From Deinococcus aerophilus (GTDB taxonomy: Bacteria; Deinococcota; Deinococci; Deinococcales; Deinococcaceae): a DNA stretch of 64,000 bases. This document shows, one piece after another, positions 1-12,282 of this stretch. The position numbers were made by a program, and so were the translations under genes. A model generated the notes under the pieces. That model searched no databases, was not told the origin of the DNA, and worked only from the letters and a program-made list of their open reading frames with translations. The stretch's first letter is position 1. Each line of letters opens with the position of its first letter. The DNA lies in assembly GCF_014647075.1 (NCBI RefSeq), contig NZ_BMOM01000006.1, positions 62,001 to 126,000 on the forward strand, read 5' to 3'.

Positions 1-709
1 TGCCGTCGGGTTCCACCACCAGTTCCAGGCGCTGTCCTGGCCCCAGCTGCTGCGCGGCGTAGTTCAGCACCCAGTCGCCCCAGTTGACGTTTTCCGGTCT
101 GGGAGCGCTCGCTTTGGCCTCCTGTTTCTCGCGGTAGGCCTGGGTTTTCTGGTCCACGTGCGTGCGGATGACCTCGAAGCGTTCGGGGGCGCTGAGCGTG
201 CCCAGCGGAACCTCGTCGCCGCTGTCGGGATGGTGAACGGTGGCGTCGGCATCCAGCTTGCGGACCACGCTCGCCATGATCCGCACCTCGGCGGCCGGGA
301 CCTCCCACGGCAGATCGTCGTCTGATTCATGGGCAGGGTCTGGTGCGGGCGCGGCGGCCTCGACCAGCCGGGCCACAACGCGCTGCTGCTCGGGCTCCAT
401 CTCGGTGACCAGCCGTGCGGCGGCCCGGAAGCTGCGTGCCTGCGCCTCGGTTCTGGGCTGGATGCCCAGCGGCTCGAGTACCCGCGCCACGTCGGCGGCC
501 TCGATCAGGCGCCCGGCCTGCGGGCCAGTGAACCCCCAGCGGCTTTGCAGGTACGCCTCAAAGCTGTCGTGGGTGGTGCGGTAAAACCCGTTGTCGCGGA
601 TCTCGCTCAGGGCCTGTCCGGTCCGGCGAAAGTCGCGCAGGCCGTCGCGGACGGTCTGTTCCAGGGCACTCAGGCGGGCGGCTTGGTGGGGTTCAAGTGG
701 AGCAGTCAT
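1..709 (-). CDS. Phage/plasmid-type DNA-binding protein, partial (3' end cut by window)
   Basis: The frame is open from an ATG at 709 to the window edge (236 codons), so the C-terminus is missing. The start is preceded by GAGGT about 7 bases upstream. Residues ~25-75 read as a compact helical module (ALSEIRDNGFYR, then FEAYLQSRWGFTGPQAGRLI) followed by AQARSFRAAARLV. This resembles N-terminal modules of ParB-like or phage/plasmid regulators where a substrate-tracking helix pair precedes a DNA-binding part; that assignment is from memory of such families, not a search. The rest is acidic and unremarkable to base 1. Function is not known; DNA binding is inference. Confidence 0.6.
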   Translation of the reverse strand, partial: MTAPLEPHQAARLSALEQTVRDGLRDFRRTGQALSEIRDNGFYRTTHDSFEAYLQSRWGFTGPQAGRLIEAADVARVLEPLGIQPRTEAQARSFRAAARLVTEMEPEQQRVVARLVEAAAPAPDPAHESDDDLPWEVPAAEVRIMASVVRKLDADATVHHPDSGDEVPLGTLSAPERFEVIRTHVDQKTQAYREKQEAKASAPRPENVNWGDWVLNYAAQQLGPGQRLELVVEPDG

Positions 710-835
710 GGGCAACCTCGGCAGGAGAGAAAACGGGGGATGGGGGACATTGCGGGACTGTGTTGTTCCTGTAGTAGTTACGGCTGATGAACGTCGTGAC
801 CGTGTGGGTGACGCCCGCGCTCATGACCCCCGGCT

Positions 836-841
836 TATGAT
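836..841 (+). promoter_or_regulatory. Candidate -10 element of acnA
   Basis: TATGAT lies 38 bases before the aconitase ATG. No convincing -35 hexamer sits at 16-18 bases upstream. It would give a leader of about 30 bases that includes the AAGGAGGAG ribosome binding site. Confidence 0.3.
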
Positions 842-879
842 GGAGACATCGCCCCACAGGGGCAAGGAGGAGTTCGAAC

Positions 880-3591
<2,712 letters not shown>

Positions 3592-3622
3592 GCCCGAGCG
3601 GACAGCGCGTGCCTGATGAAGT

Positions 3623-3652
3623 GGGCCCCACCTGGGAAACCGGGTGGGGCCC
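3623..3652 (+). terminator. Rho-independent terminator of acnA
   Basis: A perfect 10-bp stem (3623-3632 with 3643-3652) with a 10-base loop lies 32 bases after the acnA stop. The tail is C/T-rich rather than a pure T run, which is common in high-GC genomes. Confidence 0.75.
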
Positions 3653-3723
3653 GCTCCTGCCTGTCTGCTCCATGCCTGCCCCCTGGTTCTGGCCCGCCGA
3701 CCACACACCGTATGCTGCTGCGC

Positions 3724-4050
3724 ATGGCCCGCAAACGTGCAGAAGACAGCTGGTATGCTCCCCCCAAACCTCCCGAGACCTGTGTGCTGTGTGGCCGTGA
3801 AGCGCCGACCATGACCGACCACCATCTGATTCCCAAGTCGCAGGGCCGGCGGCAGGGGGTCAAGCTCGGAGAGATTCCAACGGTCAAGATGTGCGCCGCG
3901 TGTCAGGGGTACCTGTCCAAGACCTTCAGCAATTCGGAACTTGCCAACGAGTTGAACACCGTCGAGGCGATCCTTGCACGTGAGGAGGTTCAGAAGTTTG
4001 TGGCCTGGGTACGCAAGCAGCCCCTGACCAAGGGCGTGCGCGTGCATTAG
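3724..4050 (+). CDS. Small HNH-like zinc-binding protein
   Basis: 108 residues. CVLCGRE at residues ~19-25 and KMCAACQ at ~58-64 form two CxxC pairs around TDHHLIPKS, the layout of small HNH nuclease-like proteins (His-His-x-x-Pro-Lys). No asparagine or third His of a complete HNH site is obvious, so nuclease activity is uncertain. Start choice: TATGCT at 3711-3716 lies seven bases before this ATG, the leaderless arrangement seen at many starts in this window. The frame is open further upstream, but that part reads through the acnA terminator. It stands alone between acnA and the protease. Confidence 0.75.
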   Translation: MARKRAEDSWYAPPKPPETCVLCGREAPTMTDHHLIPKSQGRRQGVKLGEIPTVKMCAACQGYLSKTFSNSELANELNTVEAILAREEVQKFVAWVRKQPLTKGVRVH

Positions 4051-4111
4051 CGGGGAGCCGACCTCACGTCAGTCGAACTTGGGTCAGCGGACCGGCGTAT
4101 ATCCTGTAAAT

Positions 4112-5488
4112 ATGGCCCGCCGTCTGCTTCTGTCTGCCCTGACCCTTCCGCTGCTGCTGAGCGCCTGTATGGACCAGATGGCGCCGCCCGAGCAACCCCG
4201 CCCCCCGACCCCGCCGCCCATCATTGACCCGCCGGCGTGCTCTACCGCACCGACCGGGCTGGGCGTGGCGGGGGTGAGGGCACAGGTGGTGCGGGCGGCA
4301 CGGGTGGGCGCTCAGGGCTGGAACGCCCCACACGTGCCCGGCGAGGTGTTGATCGTGTCTGCCGGCGGCAAGGTCCTGGGGGCGCAGGCGCTCCGGGCCC
4401 TGGCAGGGGTGCAGGTCACCGAGGTAGGGCCGGGTACCCGGCTGGCGCGCACCCCGGCCGGAGAGGGGGACCAGGCCTTTGCGGCGCGGCTGCAGGCGGC
4501 GGGCGTGCGCACCCAACCCAACTTCGTGTACGCGGCGCTGGCGGTGCCCAACGATCCGGGGGTGCCGGGCAACGCCGGAATTTCAATTGGCACCCTGAAG
4601 GTGAACCAGACCTACCTGACGCGCGTGCACGCGCAGGACGCCTGGAACGTGCTCGCCGGTCTGGGCAAGACTCCGCTGGGAGCGGCCACCGCCGTGCTGG
4701 ATTCGGGTCAGGACACCACCCACCCGGAACTGCAGGGCCGCCTGAGCGCACAGGCATCCTTTCTGGACGGATGTCCGGACACCACCTCCGGACACGGCAC
4801 CGCCACGGCCGGCCTTATCGGCGCGAAGACCAACAACGGGGTGGGGGTGGCCGGGATGGTCTGGGGCGGCCCCCTGATCGGCGTGGAGGTGCTGGGCGAG
4901 GACGGAGCCACCACCCTGTCTGTGGCGCAGGGACTGGACTACGCCGTAAAACAGGGTGCCAAGGTCATCAACATCAGCCTGGGCAGCCCCGGGAATCCGG
5001 GGGATACGGCGCTGGACGCGGCCCTGGCCTCCGCAGCCAAGAGTGCCGTGATTGTGGCGGCGGCGGGCAACACTGCCGCGGAGGGCGTGTACTACCCGGC
5101 GAGTCACCCGGATGTGCTTGCGGTGGGCGCGGTGGGGGCCAAGGACAGCGAACTGGCGTGCTACAGCGCACGGTCCTCGACCAAGCTGCCGCGCGCGCTG
5201 GACCTCGTCGCGCCGGGTGGAGCGGGCTTTGGTGCGTGTCCGGGGGCCACGCGGGAGCAGGACCTGCCCGTGCTGCTCGCCGGGGGTGGGTATGGGCTGG
5301 AGGCGGGAACCAGTTTCTCCGCTCCTCTCGTCAGCGGCGTGGCGGCGCTGATGCGCGGCGCGAATCCGTCGCTGACGGCGGACCAGACCCGGGCCCTGCT
5401 GCTCGACAGCGCGGACCGCTCGGGTGGGCTGCCGCTGCTGAATGCCGAGGCCGCCGTACGTGCGGCGGTGAAGGCCTCCGGTCAGTAA
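4112..5488 (+). CDS. Subtilisin-like serine protease, lipoprotein (S8 family)
   Basis: 458 residues. The N-terminus is a lipoprotein signal: MARR, a Leu-rich stretch, then LLLSAC with Cys19 as the lipidation site, followed by a Pro-rich linker. Residues ~55-150 look like an inhibitor_I9-type propeptide. The S8 triad is visible: Asp in [14 protein letters not shown], His in [10 protein letters not shown] and Ser in [11 protein letters not shown], so the enzyme should be active outside the membrane. TATCCT at 4100-4105 lies six bases before the ATG, so the mRNA is probably leaderless. A hairpin terminator follows. Substrates are unknown. Confidence 0.93.
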   Translation: MARRLLLSALTLPLLLSACMDQMAPPEQPRPPTPPPIIDPPACSTAPTGLGVAGVRAQVVRAARVGAQGWNAPHVPGEVLIVSAGGKVLGAQALRALAGVQVTEVGPGTRLARTPAGEGDQAFAARLQAAGVRTQPNFVYAALAVPNDPGVPGNAGISIGTLKVNQTYLTRVHAQDAWNVLAGLGKTPLGAATAVLDSGQDTTHPELQGRLSAQASFLDGCPDTTSGHGTATAGLIGAKTNNGVGVAGMVWGGPLIGVEVLGEDGATTLSVAQGLDYAVKQGAKVINISLGSPGNPGDTALDAALASAAKSAVIVAAAGNTAAEGVYYPASHPDVLAVGAVGAKDSELACYSARSSTKLPRALDLVAPGGAGFGACPGATREQDLPVLLAGGGYGLEAGTSFSAPLVSGVAALMRGANPSLTADQTRALLLDSADRSGGLPLLNAEAAVRAAVKASGQ

Positions 5489-5530
5489 GGCCCTGTCCCG
5501 TCAGCAACCGGGCAACACAATCACCCCAGA

Positions 5531-5563
5531 ACTGCCCCGCCGATGCACCGTCGGCGGGGCAGT
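5531..5563. terminator. Bidirectional terminator
   Basis: A perfect 13-bp inverted repeat (5531-5543 with 5551-5563, 7-base loop) lies between the converging S8 protease and the 5713-5982 gene. The plus strand continues with a short CTTTGG tail. Confidence 0.75.
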
Positions 5564-5712
5564 CTTTGGACGCAGCGCTGTCCTGACCCGTGGCGCTGGA
5601 CCGTCTGCTGAGAAGCGGTCCGTGCGCTCCGCCGGGCCGCTTGATCCTGCCCTGACGGTACATTCCCACTCAGAGCAGCCGGACACGCACGGCCCAACCC
5701 GCGCCATACGCC

Positions 5713-5982
5713 TCAGCGAAGGTCGCGGTTGTCGGTGGCGAGCGCCGGGGTCTGCAGATGGCGCAGCAGCAGGGCAAACACAACCACAGCGTGCAGGACC
5801 AGCAGCCCGAACAGGCCCTCACTCGGCTGGGTGGTGTAGCCGTAGGCACCGACCAGCTGAAACAGGGTCACCACCAGCAGGGCGTTTGGCCGTCGGTCCC
5901 GAAAGTGCACAAAAACGTAGGTGCCGCCGATCATGCTGAACAGCAGGGGAAGGGCCAGAACATTGAGCATTTCTTGATCCAT
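5713..5982 (-). CDS. Small hydrophobic membrane protein, unknown function
   Basis: 89 residues with about three hydrophobic segments (residues ~5-25, 33-50 and 55-75) and a charged tail. No family recognised. A TA-rich GATAAT lies five bases before the ATG on the minus strand, consistent with a leaderless start. It is an isolated gene between a protease terminator and the epimerase gene. The coding call rests on an open frame, membrane-like composition and the promoter-like element, so it is moderate. Confidence 0.6.
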   Translation of the reverse strand: MDQEMLNVLALPLLFSMIGGTYVFVHFRDRRPNALLVVTLFQLVGAYGYTTQPSEGLFGLLVLHAVVVFALLLRHLQTPALATDNRDLR

Positions 5983-6093
5983 GCTTCATTATCCAGGGGG
6001 GTTCCTGACATGACTGTCACCTGGATATACCTCCGTCTTGCGTCCACTGTAAGGGCGGGGCCGCTGGCATGTGTAAGCGGATTACCTTAACGC

Positions 6094-7182
6094 CTACTGC
6101 CGCCAGCGTTCCAGCTGCCGGGGGTCAACCGCGTGCTCGCGCAGGCTGCCCACGTCCAGCCAGCCGTCCTGAAAGGTGATGGGCAGGTTGAGCAGATCGT
6201 CTTGCAGTTTCAGGACAAAACTCAGTTCGCACGGCTCGGTGACCTCGGCCTGCGTGGACAGCAGGGCGGCATGCAGGGTGCCCAGCCCGCTGCTCGCCTG
6301 CGAGCCGACCATTCCCCTCCTGCCGTGCCGCGCCGCCGCCCGCAGCATGGTGAGACCGTCAGTGAATCCGTTGCGGGCGGTCTTGACGTTCAGCACGTCA
6401 AAGGTCCCGAAATCCAGTTCACGGTCCAGGTCGGCGGGTGTAAAGCAGCTGTCGTCGGCCACGATGGGCAGGATGCCGCGCCGGTGCAGTTCGGCCCGCG
6501 CCCGCAGGTCCCGGACGGGCAGGGGTTCTTCCACGTACATCAGGCCCGCCTCCCGCATGGCCTCCAGGGCGCCGGGAGCGGTCTGCGGGGTCAGGGTCTC
6601 GTTGCTGTCGGCGTACAGCGCCACCGTCTCGCCAAAGGCGGCGCGCAGGTCCCGGATAACCGCGAGGTCGCGGGCGTGGTCACGGCCCACCTTCACCTTG
6701 AGGCAGCGCACGCCCGCGGCGACCACCCGTTCGGCTTCGGTCAGCATCTCCTGAGCGGGGGCGATGCCCAGGATAAAGCTGACGCGCACGCGGGTCCGGG
6801 GTCCCAGCAGCACATCGAAGAGGCTGCTCCCCTGCGCTCGGGCACGGGCGTCCCACAGCGCCATGTCCAGGGCGCCGCGCGCGGTGTGGTTGTTCGCCAC
6901 GCTGTTGCGCACGCGGTTGAGCGCCGCTTCGTCCGTGATGTCCAGACCCATGAGCGCCGGGGCAAGGTGGGCCAGGATGGCCTCCACGCTGGCGGGCGTC
7001 TCGCCGTAGATGGTCGGTCTGGGGGGGGCCTCGGCGACGCCCACCGTGCCGTCTGACAGCGTGACCCGCACCAGCACATGTTCGGCGGCGCTGAGGGCCG
7101 AGTGGGCGCCCCAGGCCAGCGCGGAGGTCAGGGGCAGGCGGTAGGGCACGGCCTCCACCCGCTGAACGGTCGCGCCGCTCAT
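6094..7182 (-). CDS. Enolase-superfamily enzyme (dipeptide epimerase / muconate cycloisomerase type)
   Basis: 362 residues with the MLE-subgroup layout: N-terminal capping domain to ~125, then the barrel. The catalytic Lys pair is Lys162 and Lys164 in LKVKVG. Metal ligands are expected at Asp192 (ADSN), Glu218/219 (VEEP) and Asp243/244 (VADDS), with the opposite-face Lys267 (NVKTA). This matches epimerases acting on Ala-Glu-type dipeptides better than the N-acylamino acid racemase known from Deinococcus, but substrate cannot be read from sequence. Its ATG overlaps the stop of the upstream P-loop gene by four bases, so the two are translationally coupled. Confidence 0.85.
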   Translation of the reverse strand: MSGATVQRVEAVPYRLPLTSALAWGAHSALSAAEHVLVRVTLSDGTVGVAEAPPRPTIYGETPASVEAILAHLAPALMGLDITDEAALNRVRNSVANNHTARGALDMALWDARARAQGSSLFDVLLGPRTRVRVSFILGIAPAQEMLTEAERVVAAGVRCLKVKVGRDHARDLAVIRDLRAAFGETVALYADSNETLTPQTAPGALEAMREAGLMYVEEPLPVRDLRARAELHRRGILPIVADDSCFTPADLDRELDFGTFDVLNVKTARNGFTDGLTMLRAAARHGRRGMVGSQASSGLGTLHAALLSTQAEVTEPCELSFVLKLQDDLLNLPITFQDGWLDVGSLREHAVDPRQLERWRQ

Positions 7183-7973
7183 GCCCAGGCCTCCACCGCA
7201 CGCGCGACCTCGGCGGGGCTCAGGGCCACGGTATCCAGCACCAGCGCCCGCCGGGGCGGCAGCGTCCGGAGCAGGGCCTCGGCGGCGGCGGGGTCATAGC
7301 TGCGCCGCTCGCTCACCACGATCTTCACCTTGGCCAGGATGTCGGCGGCGCGGTGACCGTCAGCTTCCAGGGCGGCGAGTTCCTCCAGTTCGGCGGGAGT
7401 GAACACCTGTGCGCTGCCGGGCAGGGTGGCCAGGGCAGCCCGCAGGTTCATCCGGGGCACGTCTGCAGCGTTCAGCTCGGGGGTGCTCACCCGGTCAAAG
7501 GCGTCGGCCCGGCCCAGCAGCCGGCGCACGCGCACTGTATCGGGCGCCCCCAGCGCCACAAACCGCCACTGTGGAAACGTCCGGGCCGCGTACTGCACCT
7601 CGTCCAGCCCGCGCAGGCCGTCGAAGATCAGCGGGCCGGTCCAGTGGCGGGTATCGGCCAGCAGGGACCCCAGCGCCTGTGCCATTCCGCCGGGGTGGTC
7701 GGCGCGGTACTGCGCGGTCAGGCGAAAGCGTTCCTCGCGGTCATGGACCGGGCCGCCGGCCAGCGGGTAGATCATTACGGCATCGGTGATCTCACGGCGG
7801 TCCGGCAGCACGCAGGATTCCGCCCCGGTGTGCAGCGCGGCCACAGCGGTGCTTTTGCCCACGCCGGTGACGCCGACGAGTACGGTCAGCGGCGCCTCGC
7901 CCAGCCGGACTTCATGAGGTTCCGGCGGCGTGGACCCGGCGCGGAGGTGGGGCAGGACAGGCGTGACAGTCAT
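7179..7973 (-). CDS. P-loop NTPase/kinase-like protein, unknown substrate
   Basis: 264 residues. A Walker A motif, GVTGVGKST at residues 34-42, follows a short beta strand. [11 protein letters not shown] near residue 117 could carry the Walker B acid. The rest (arginine-rich middle, then a helical C-terminus) resembles nucleoside or small-molecule kinases more than ABC or AAA+ ATPases; no substrate motif recognised. TAGCCT at 7980-7985 sits six bases before the ATG (leaderless). The stop overlaps the next gene's start by four bases, so it probably works in the same pathway as the epimerase. Confidence 0.75.
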   Translation of the reverse strand: MTVTPVLPHLRAGSTPPEPHEVRLGEAPLTVLVGVTGVGKSTAVAALHTGAESCVLPDRREITDAVMIYPLAGGPVHDREERFRLTAQYRADHPGGMAQALGSLLADTRHWTGPLIFDGLRGLDEVQYAARTFPQWRFVALGAPDTVRVRRLLGRADAFDRVSTPELNAADVPRMNLRAALATLPGSAQVFTPAELEELAALEADGHRAADILAKVKIVVSERRSYDPAAAEALLRTLPPRRALVLDTVALSPAEVARAVEAWA

Positions 7974-8090
7974 GACCTGAGGCTACACTCTGGCTTTCCT
8001 AAAGACCGAACCAAGATTCAGTCAAGTGGGGCTGATGCTGCCCAACCCCACATTCCGGGGGACCTTCATAAACTGAGGTCCGGAGGCACC

Positions 8091-8228
8091 ATGACGAGAC
8101 TTAAGGGCAGTCGCAGAGGAGGAGGCGGTATCTGGCTTCTGATCCTGCTGATCCTGATCGTTGTTTTCCTGCTGCTGTACTTTCTGTACCTCAAGCCCCA
8201 GGGCATCCTCAATCTGGGTTTTATCTGA
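8091..8228 (+). CDS. Very small single-pass membrane protein
   Basis: 45 residues: a basic Arg/Gly N-terminus (MTRLKGSRRGGGG), one long Leu/Ile/Val helix at ~14-34 and a short tail. Supported by a clear GGAGG seven bases before the ATG. It sits 75 bases ahead of the PRC-barrel gene on the same strand, so co-transcription is plausible. Function unknown; topology suggests a peptide anchored with its basic end inside. Confidence 0.7.
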   Translation: MTRLKGSRRGGGGIWLLILLILIVVFLLLYFLYLKPQGILNLGFI

Positions 8229-8303
8229 GGTCTGAGTCTGTATTTAAATTGAGAAGCCACACCTGGCTTTCCGCCCCTCTTTGATGAATATGGAGCGTGA
8301 ACT

Positions 8304-10133
8304 ATGATTAAAGGCAATGACATTATTGGACAGCACGTGGTCGCCATCGACAGCGGCCAGCGCATTGAAGGCGTCCACGATCTGATTTTCGACCATCAGG
8401 CCAATCAGGTGCTGGGACTGCTCGTCGACGAGGGAGGGTGGTTCCGCGCTGCCAAGGTGGTGCCCTTCGAGGCGATTCATTCGTTTGGCGAGGACGCCAT
8501 CATGATCGACTCGGCCGCCGCCGTGACCTCGACCCGGCAGGACGACCGGCTGGCCGATGTGCTCGACAGCGATATCCGCCTGATCGGCATGACGCTGCTC
8601 ACCACCGACGGTCAGGATCTGGGCAAGATCGCCGACGTGTACTTTGATGAGAAGACCGGGCACGTCGAGGGTTATGAGGCCACCGGGGGTCTGTTCTCTG
8701 ACCTCAGCAACGGGCGCACCTTCGTGCCGGCCCCGGAGAACGTGCAGATCGGAGAGCACGCGGCCATCGTGCCGCTCGCCGTGGCTTCCGCCATGCAGGA
8801 GCAGGAACCGGGCGGCCTGCGGGGAGCGTTTCACCACGCGGGAGACTCGCTCAAGGACACCTACGGCAACATTGCCGACGCCACCAAGGAACGCCAGAAG
8901 GAGTACGTCACCGGCAAGACGGCGGGCAACGACATCATCCTGGAAGACGGCACGGTGCTGATCCGTCAGGGTGAGGTCATCACGGCTGAGCAGGCCGATC
9001 AGGCCGAGGAACATGGCCGGCTGACTGCATTGGCGACCTCCGTGACCGGGGGGGCAATCTCAGGAGCCTACGACAACATGGCCGGCGCCAGCCGGGAGCG
9101 TCAGAAGGAGTACGCCATCGGCAAGACGGCGGGCAGCGACATTACCGATGACGCCCATGAAGTCATCGTGCGCAAGGGGGAAGTGATTACCGCCGAGCAG
9201 GCCGACCGCGCCGAGGCCGCCGGCAAACTGGGGACGCTGGCGTCCTCGGCCACCGGGGGCGTGCTCGTCGCCACCTACGGCAGCGCCCGTGACCGGGTGC
9301 AAGAAGGCTATGACGACATCCGGGGCGCGACCGCTGAGCGCCAGAAGGCCTATGTCGTCGGCAAGACCGCCCGCACCGACGTGACCACCGACGCCGGCGA
9401 GACGATTGTGTACGAGGGCGGCGTGATCACCGAATTTCAGGCGAACCGCGCCGAACAGACGGGTCGGCTCGGCGCGCTGACCGCCGCCGCCATGGGGGGG
9501 CAGGGTCAGGAGCAGGCTGCGGAACATGACCGCCCCGAGGCCACCATCGGCCGCCGGGCCCGGATGGCGGTGCGCGCTCCGGGCGGCAGCGTGGTCGCGG
9601 CGCAGGGACAGATCGTTACCCCAGCCATTCTGGAACGGGCCCAGCATCTGGGCGTGGAGCAGCAGCTGATGGACGCCACGCTGACCCGCCGGGACACGGG
9701 CAGTGGCACGGGCACCCGCGAAGCCCTGGCGGGCGGCCTGGACAGCGTCTCCGAGGGAGCGAGCAACCTGTGGGACCGGGCCAAGGGCTGGCTGGGTGAG
9801 CGGCGTGAGGACGTGGAAACCGCCAACGAGGAGCGCCAGCGGCAGCACCACGAGCAGCGCATTAAAGACGCGCTGGGTCGTCCGGTCAACCGAGTCATCC
9901 TGGCCCCCGACGACAGCATCATCCTGAACGTGGGTGAGATCGTGACCCACAAGGCGGTGCAGCTGGCCACCGACAGCGAGGTGCTCGACGTGCTGCTGGG
10001 CAGCGTGAGCAAGGAGGCGCCCGACCTCAATCCGCTGAACACGCGGCCCGACGAGCAGGGCCGGGCGGCGCTGGACAGCCAGACGGAACCGGCCCTGCAG
10101 AACCGGGCCGTTGATCCCAAATCTCAGGGCTGA
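8304..10133 (+). CDS. PRC-barrel protein with tandem repeat modules
   Basis: 609 residues, no signal peptide. Two PRC-barrel domains fill residues ~1-80 and ~85-155. They are followed by repeat units of about 55-60 residues at ~193, ~258 and ~338, each with ERQKxY, GKTA, a small beta hairpin, then GEVIT or GGVIT, xxQAxxAE and GxL. A degenerate fourth unit lies near 415 and a fifth ([22 protein letters not shown]) near 510. PRC-barrels occur in photosynthetic reaction-centre H subunits and RimM and usually mediate protein or RNA contacts, so a scaffold or stress role is inference. A UUCG terminator follows. Confidence 0.85.
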   Translation: MIKGNDIIGQHVVAIDSGQRIEGVHDLIFDHQANQVLGLLVDEGGWFRAAKVVPFEAIHSFGEDAIMIDSAAAVTSTRQDDRLADVLDSDIRLIGMTLLTTDGQDLGKIADVYFDEKTGHVEGYEATGGLFSDLSNGRTFVPAPENVQIGEHAAIVPLAVASAMQEQEPGGLRGAFHHAGDSLKDTYGNIADATKERQKEYVTGKTAGNDIILEDGTVLIRQGEVITAEQADQAEEHGRLTALATSVTGGAISGAYDNMAGASRERQKEYAIGKTAGSDITDDAHEVIVRKGEVITAEQADRAEAAGKLGTLASSATGGVLVATYGSARDRVQEGYDDIRGATAERQKAYVVGKTARTDVTTDAGETIVYEGGVITEFQANRAEQTGRLGALTAAAMGGQGQEQAAEHDRPEATIGRRARMAVRAPGGSVVAAQGQIVTPAILERAQHLGVEQQLMDATLTRRDTGSGTGTREALAGGLDSVSEGASNLWDRAKGWLGERREDVETANEERQRQHHEQRIKDALGRPVNRVILAPDDSIILNVGEIVTHKAVQLATDSEVLDVLLGSVSKEAPDLNPLNTRPDEQGRAALDSQTEPALQNRAVDPKSQG

Positions 10134-10196
10134 GGCGCGGGCCTTCCGTCCATACCCCTTGTCCATCACCATCACACCCATCCGCACCGCCAGTCG

Positions 10197-10219
10197 GGTC
10201 CCCTTCGGGGGATCTTTTT
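10197..10219 (+). terminator. UUCG-loop terminator of the PRC-barrel gene
   Basis: A seven-bp stem (10197-10203 with 10208-10214, one G-T pair) is closed by a TTCG tetraloop and followed by TTTTT at 10215-10219. This is a classic intrinsic terminator. Confidence 0.85.
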
Positions 10220-10324
10220 CTGAGTGGGCCTGCCGGGCCGGGACATTCATGGCTTCATCATTCCGGCCCACTTTGCGAGCGGCGGCGCGTTGTGGAGGGC
10301 CCTGCCAGGCCTATGCTGGCGGAC

Positions 10325-11290
10325 ATGGTCGAAACGTTGATTGGCAATACCCCGCTGGTTCAGCTTCAGCGCGTGACGGAACCCGGCATGGCCGACGTGT
10401 TCATCAAGCTGGAGGGCCAGAACCCCGGCGGCAGCATCAAGGACCGCACGGCGCTGGGACTGGTCGAGGACGCCGAACGCAGTGGCCGCCTGAAGCCCGG
10501 CGGCACCATCGTCGAGCCGACGAGCGGCAACACCGGGGTGGGGCTGGCGCAGGTGGCGGCGGCCAAGGGCTACCGCCTGATTCTGTGCATGCCCGCCCAG
10601 ATGTCCGAGGAGCGCAAGCGCACGCTGCGGGCCTACGGCGCCGAGTTGATCCTCACCGATCCCGAGCGGCGGATGCTCGCCGCCATTGAGGAGGCCGAGC
10701 GCATCGCTGCCGAGACGGAGGCCGTGATGATGGGCCAGTTCACCAACCCTGCCAACCCCCAGGCCCACGAGCGGACCACCGGCCCGGAATTGTGGACACA
10801 GATGGAGGGACGTATCGACGCCTTTGTGTATGGCAGCGGTACGGGCGGCACCATCAGCGGGGTGGGACGGTATCTCAAGCGGCAGGACCCCGGCATTCGG
10901 GTGATCGCGGTAGAGCCCGCCCGCAGCAACGTGCTCAGCGGCGGTGAACGCGGCGAGCACGGCTTTCAGGGCATGGGGCCGGGCTTCATTCCCGACAATC
11001 TGGACCGCAGCGTGATCGACCAGGTGATCACGGTCTGGGAGGAAGATGCCTATCCGCTGGCCCGCCGCCTGGCAGAGCAGGAGGGCGTGTTCGTGGGCAT
11101 GAGCAGCGGCGCCAATGCCTGGGCCGCGCTGCAGGTGGCCCGCGAACTGGGCGCGGGCCGAAGGGTCGCCACCATCGCCTGTGACACCGGAGCGCGCTAC
11201 CTTACCACCGCGCTGTTCAGCGAGGAGACCGGAACGCCCCCGGGCTACCTTCCATATTCACGCGAGAAGATCACCACACCGGCGAGCTGA
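10325..11290 (+). CDS. cysK: Cysteine synthase (O-acetylserine sulfhydrylase)
   Basis: 321 residues. Makes cysteine from O-acetylserine and sulfide using PLP. The PLP lysine lies in GGSIKDRTAL, the phosphate-binding loop is GSGTGGT, and TSGNTG is the substrate loop. Length fits CysK. Start choice: the ATG at 10325 gives the family-typical MVETLIGNTPLVQL, and TATGCT at 10312-10317 with TTGTGG at 10290-10295 (16-base spacing) makes a leaderless promoter ending seven bases before it. The earlier ATG at 10313 lies inside that -10 element and is less likely. Confidence 0.94.
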   Translation: MVETLIGNTPLVQLQRVTEPGMADVFIKLEGQNPGGSIKDRTALGLVEDAERSGRLKPGGTIVEPTSGNTGVGLAQVAAAKGYRLILCMPAQMSEERKRTLRAYGAELILTDPERRMLAAIEEAERIAAETEAVMMGQFTNPANPQAHERTTGPELWTQMEGRIDAFVYGSGTGGTISGVGRYLKRQDPGIRVIAVEPARSNVLSGGERGEHGFQGMGPGFIPDNLDRSVIDQVITVWEEDAYPLARRLAEQEGVFVGMSSGANAWAALQVARELGAGRRVATIACDTGARYLTTALFSEETGTPPGYLPYSREKITTPAS

Positions 11291-11340
11291 CCGCTGCCGC
11301 TCCCGGCCAGCGGTGGGCCACCGGTACTCGGGGCGAACGC

Positions 11341-12087
11341 TCAGCGCCGCCCGCCGAATATCCCGATCAGGTCGTTGAGGGCATTGCCGTCGCCGTCGCG
11401 GTCCAGCACATGGTTCAGGGTGCCGATCATGCCGCCTACCCCGCCGGGAGCCTGGGATGCCGGGGAGCTCTGGGGAGGCAGACCGGAAATCACCGGGCCT
11501 CCGCCCAGCACGCCGCCGCCCCGCTCCTGCGGCACCGGACTCTGCGGTGTCGGAGTCTGGGGAGCTGACCCGCCGCCGCCGAGCAGACCGCCGAGCAGTC
11601 CTCCCAGGCCCCCTGAACCCGAGCCGCCCCCCAGCACCCCTCCCAGGATGCTGCCGAGGTTGCCCATGCCCGCGCTCTGGCCCCCGCCCTGCTGCTGGCG
11701 GCCCAGGTAGGCCAGAACCAGCGGAGCAGCCAGACTCAGAATCCGCATGGCAAGCTGCGGGTCAATGCCGGCCCGCTGTCCCACGGCGTTGGCGGCGGCC
11801 TGCTGCTGATTGCCGAAGACATGCCCGAGGATCTTCTGGCCTGTCTGGGTGTCGGGCAGAGCCCCCTGCTGAAAGCGGTCGAGGGCGCTGCCGTCGTGCT
11901 GCTGCAGGGCCCCGGAAAGGGCGGCGGCTCCCTGCGGTTCGGTGGCATTGCGGGTCATGGCCCCGAGCAGCAGCGGAATGGCGGCCTCCAGCGCGGATTC
12001 GGCTTGCTGGGGGGTGGCGCCTGTCTGCTGGCTCACCTGCTGCTGCGCCTGGCCCAGTCCGCCGAGCATGTTGAAGATGTCCATCAT
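11341..12087 (-). CDS. DUF937 family protein
   Basis: 248 residues. The first ~140 match the DUF937 pattern: QQVSQQTGATPQQAE, IPLLLGAMTRNA and ILGHVFG, an all-helical bundle. After residue ~150 comes a Gly/Ser-rich stretch (GGLLGGLLGGGG), a Pro/Gln-rich linker and a conserved tail with LDRDGDGNALNDLI, which looks like a Ca-binding-type loop (DRDGDGN). The start is set by AGGAGG nine bases upstream of MMDIFN. Divergent from the ABC permease. The function of the family is not established. Confidence 0.8.
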   Translation of the reverse strand: MMDIFNMLGGLGQAQQQVSQQTGATPQQAESALEAAIPLLLGAMTRNATEPQGAAALSGALQQHDGSALDRFQQGALPDTQTGQKILGHVFGNQQQAAANAVGQRAGIDPQLAMRILSLAAPLVLAYLGRQQQGGGQSAGMGNLGSILGGVLGGGSGSGGLGGLLGGLLGGGGSAPQTPTPQSPVPQERGGGVLGGGPVISGLPPQSSPASQAPGGVGGMIGTLNHVLDRDGDGNALNDLIGIFGGRR

Positions 12088-12282
12088 GGGTTCTGTCCTC
12101 CTGAGAAAGAATGGATGCGAATGCCTGTGCCGCCAGCGTACCCCCGCTGTGGAGCACCTGCCCCCGGAGGAGCTTGAGCAATGGCTGAGGTCGGGAAACC
12201 GTGCCGGCAAGGGGGTGGGGACCTCTGCCAGATGGCCTATTTGTGCCGCCAGGCCCGGCCCTTAACCTGTGGGCATGCCTGG

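Noticed and set aside
12181..12282. ATG at 12181 with GGAGGAG as start of the first ABC permease
   Set aside because: It would add a Cys-rich, non-hydrophobic N-terminus and lies upstream of the probable -10 at 12263; retained only as an alternative.
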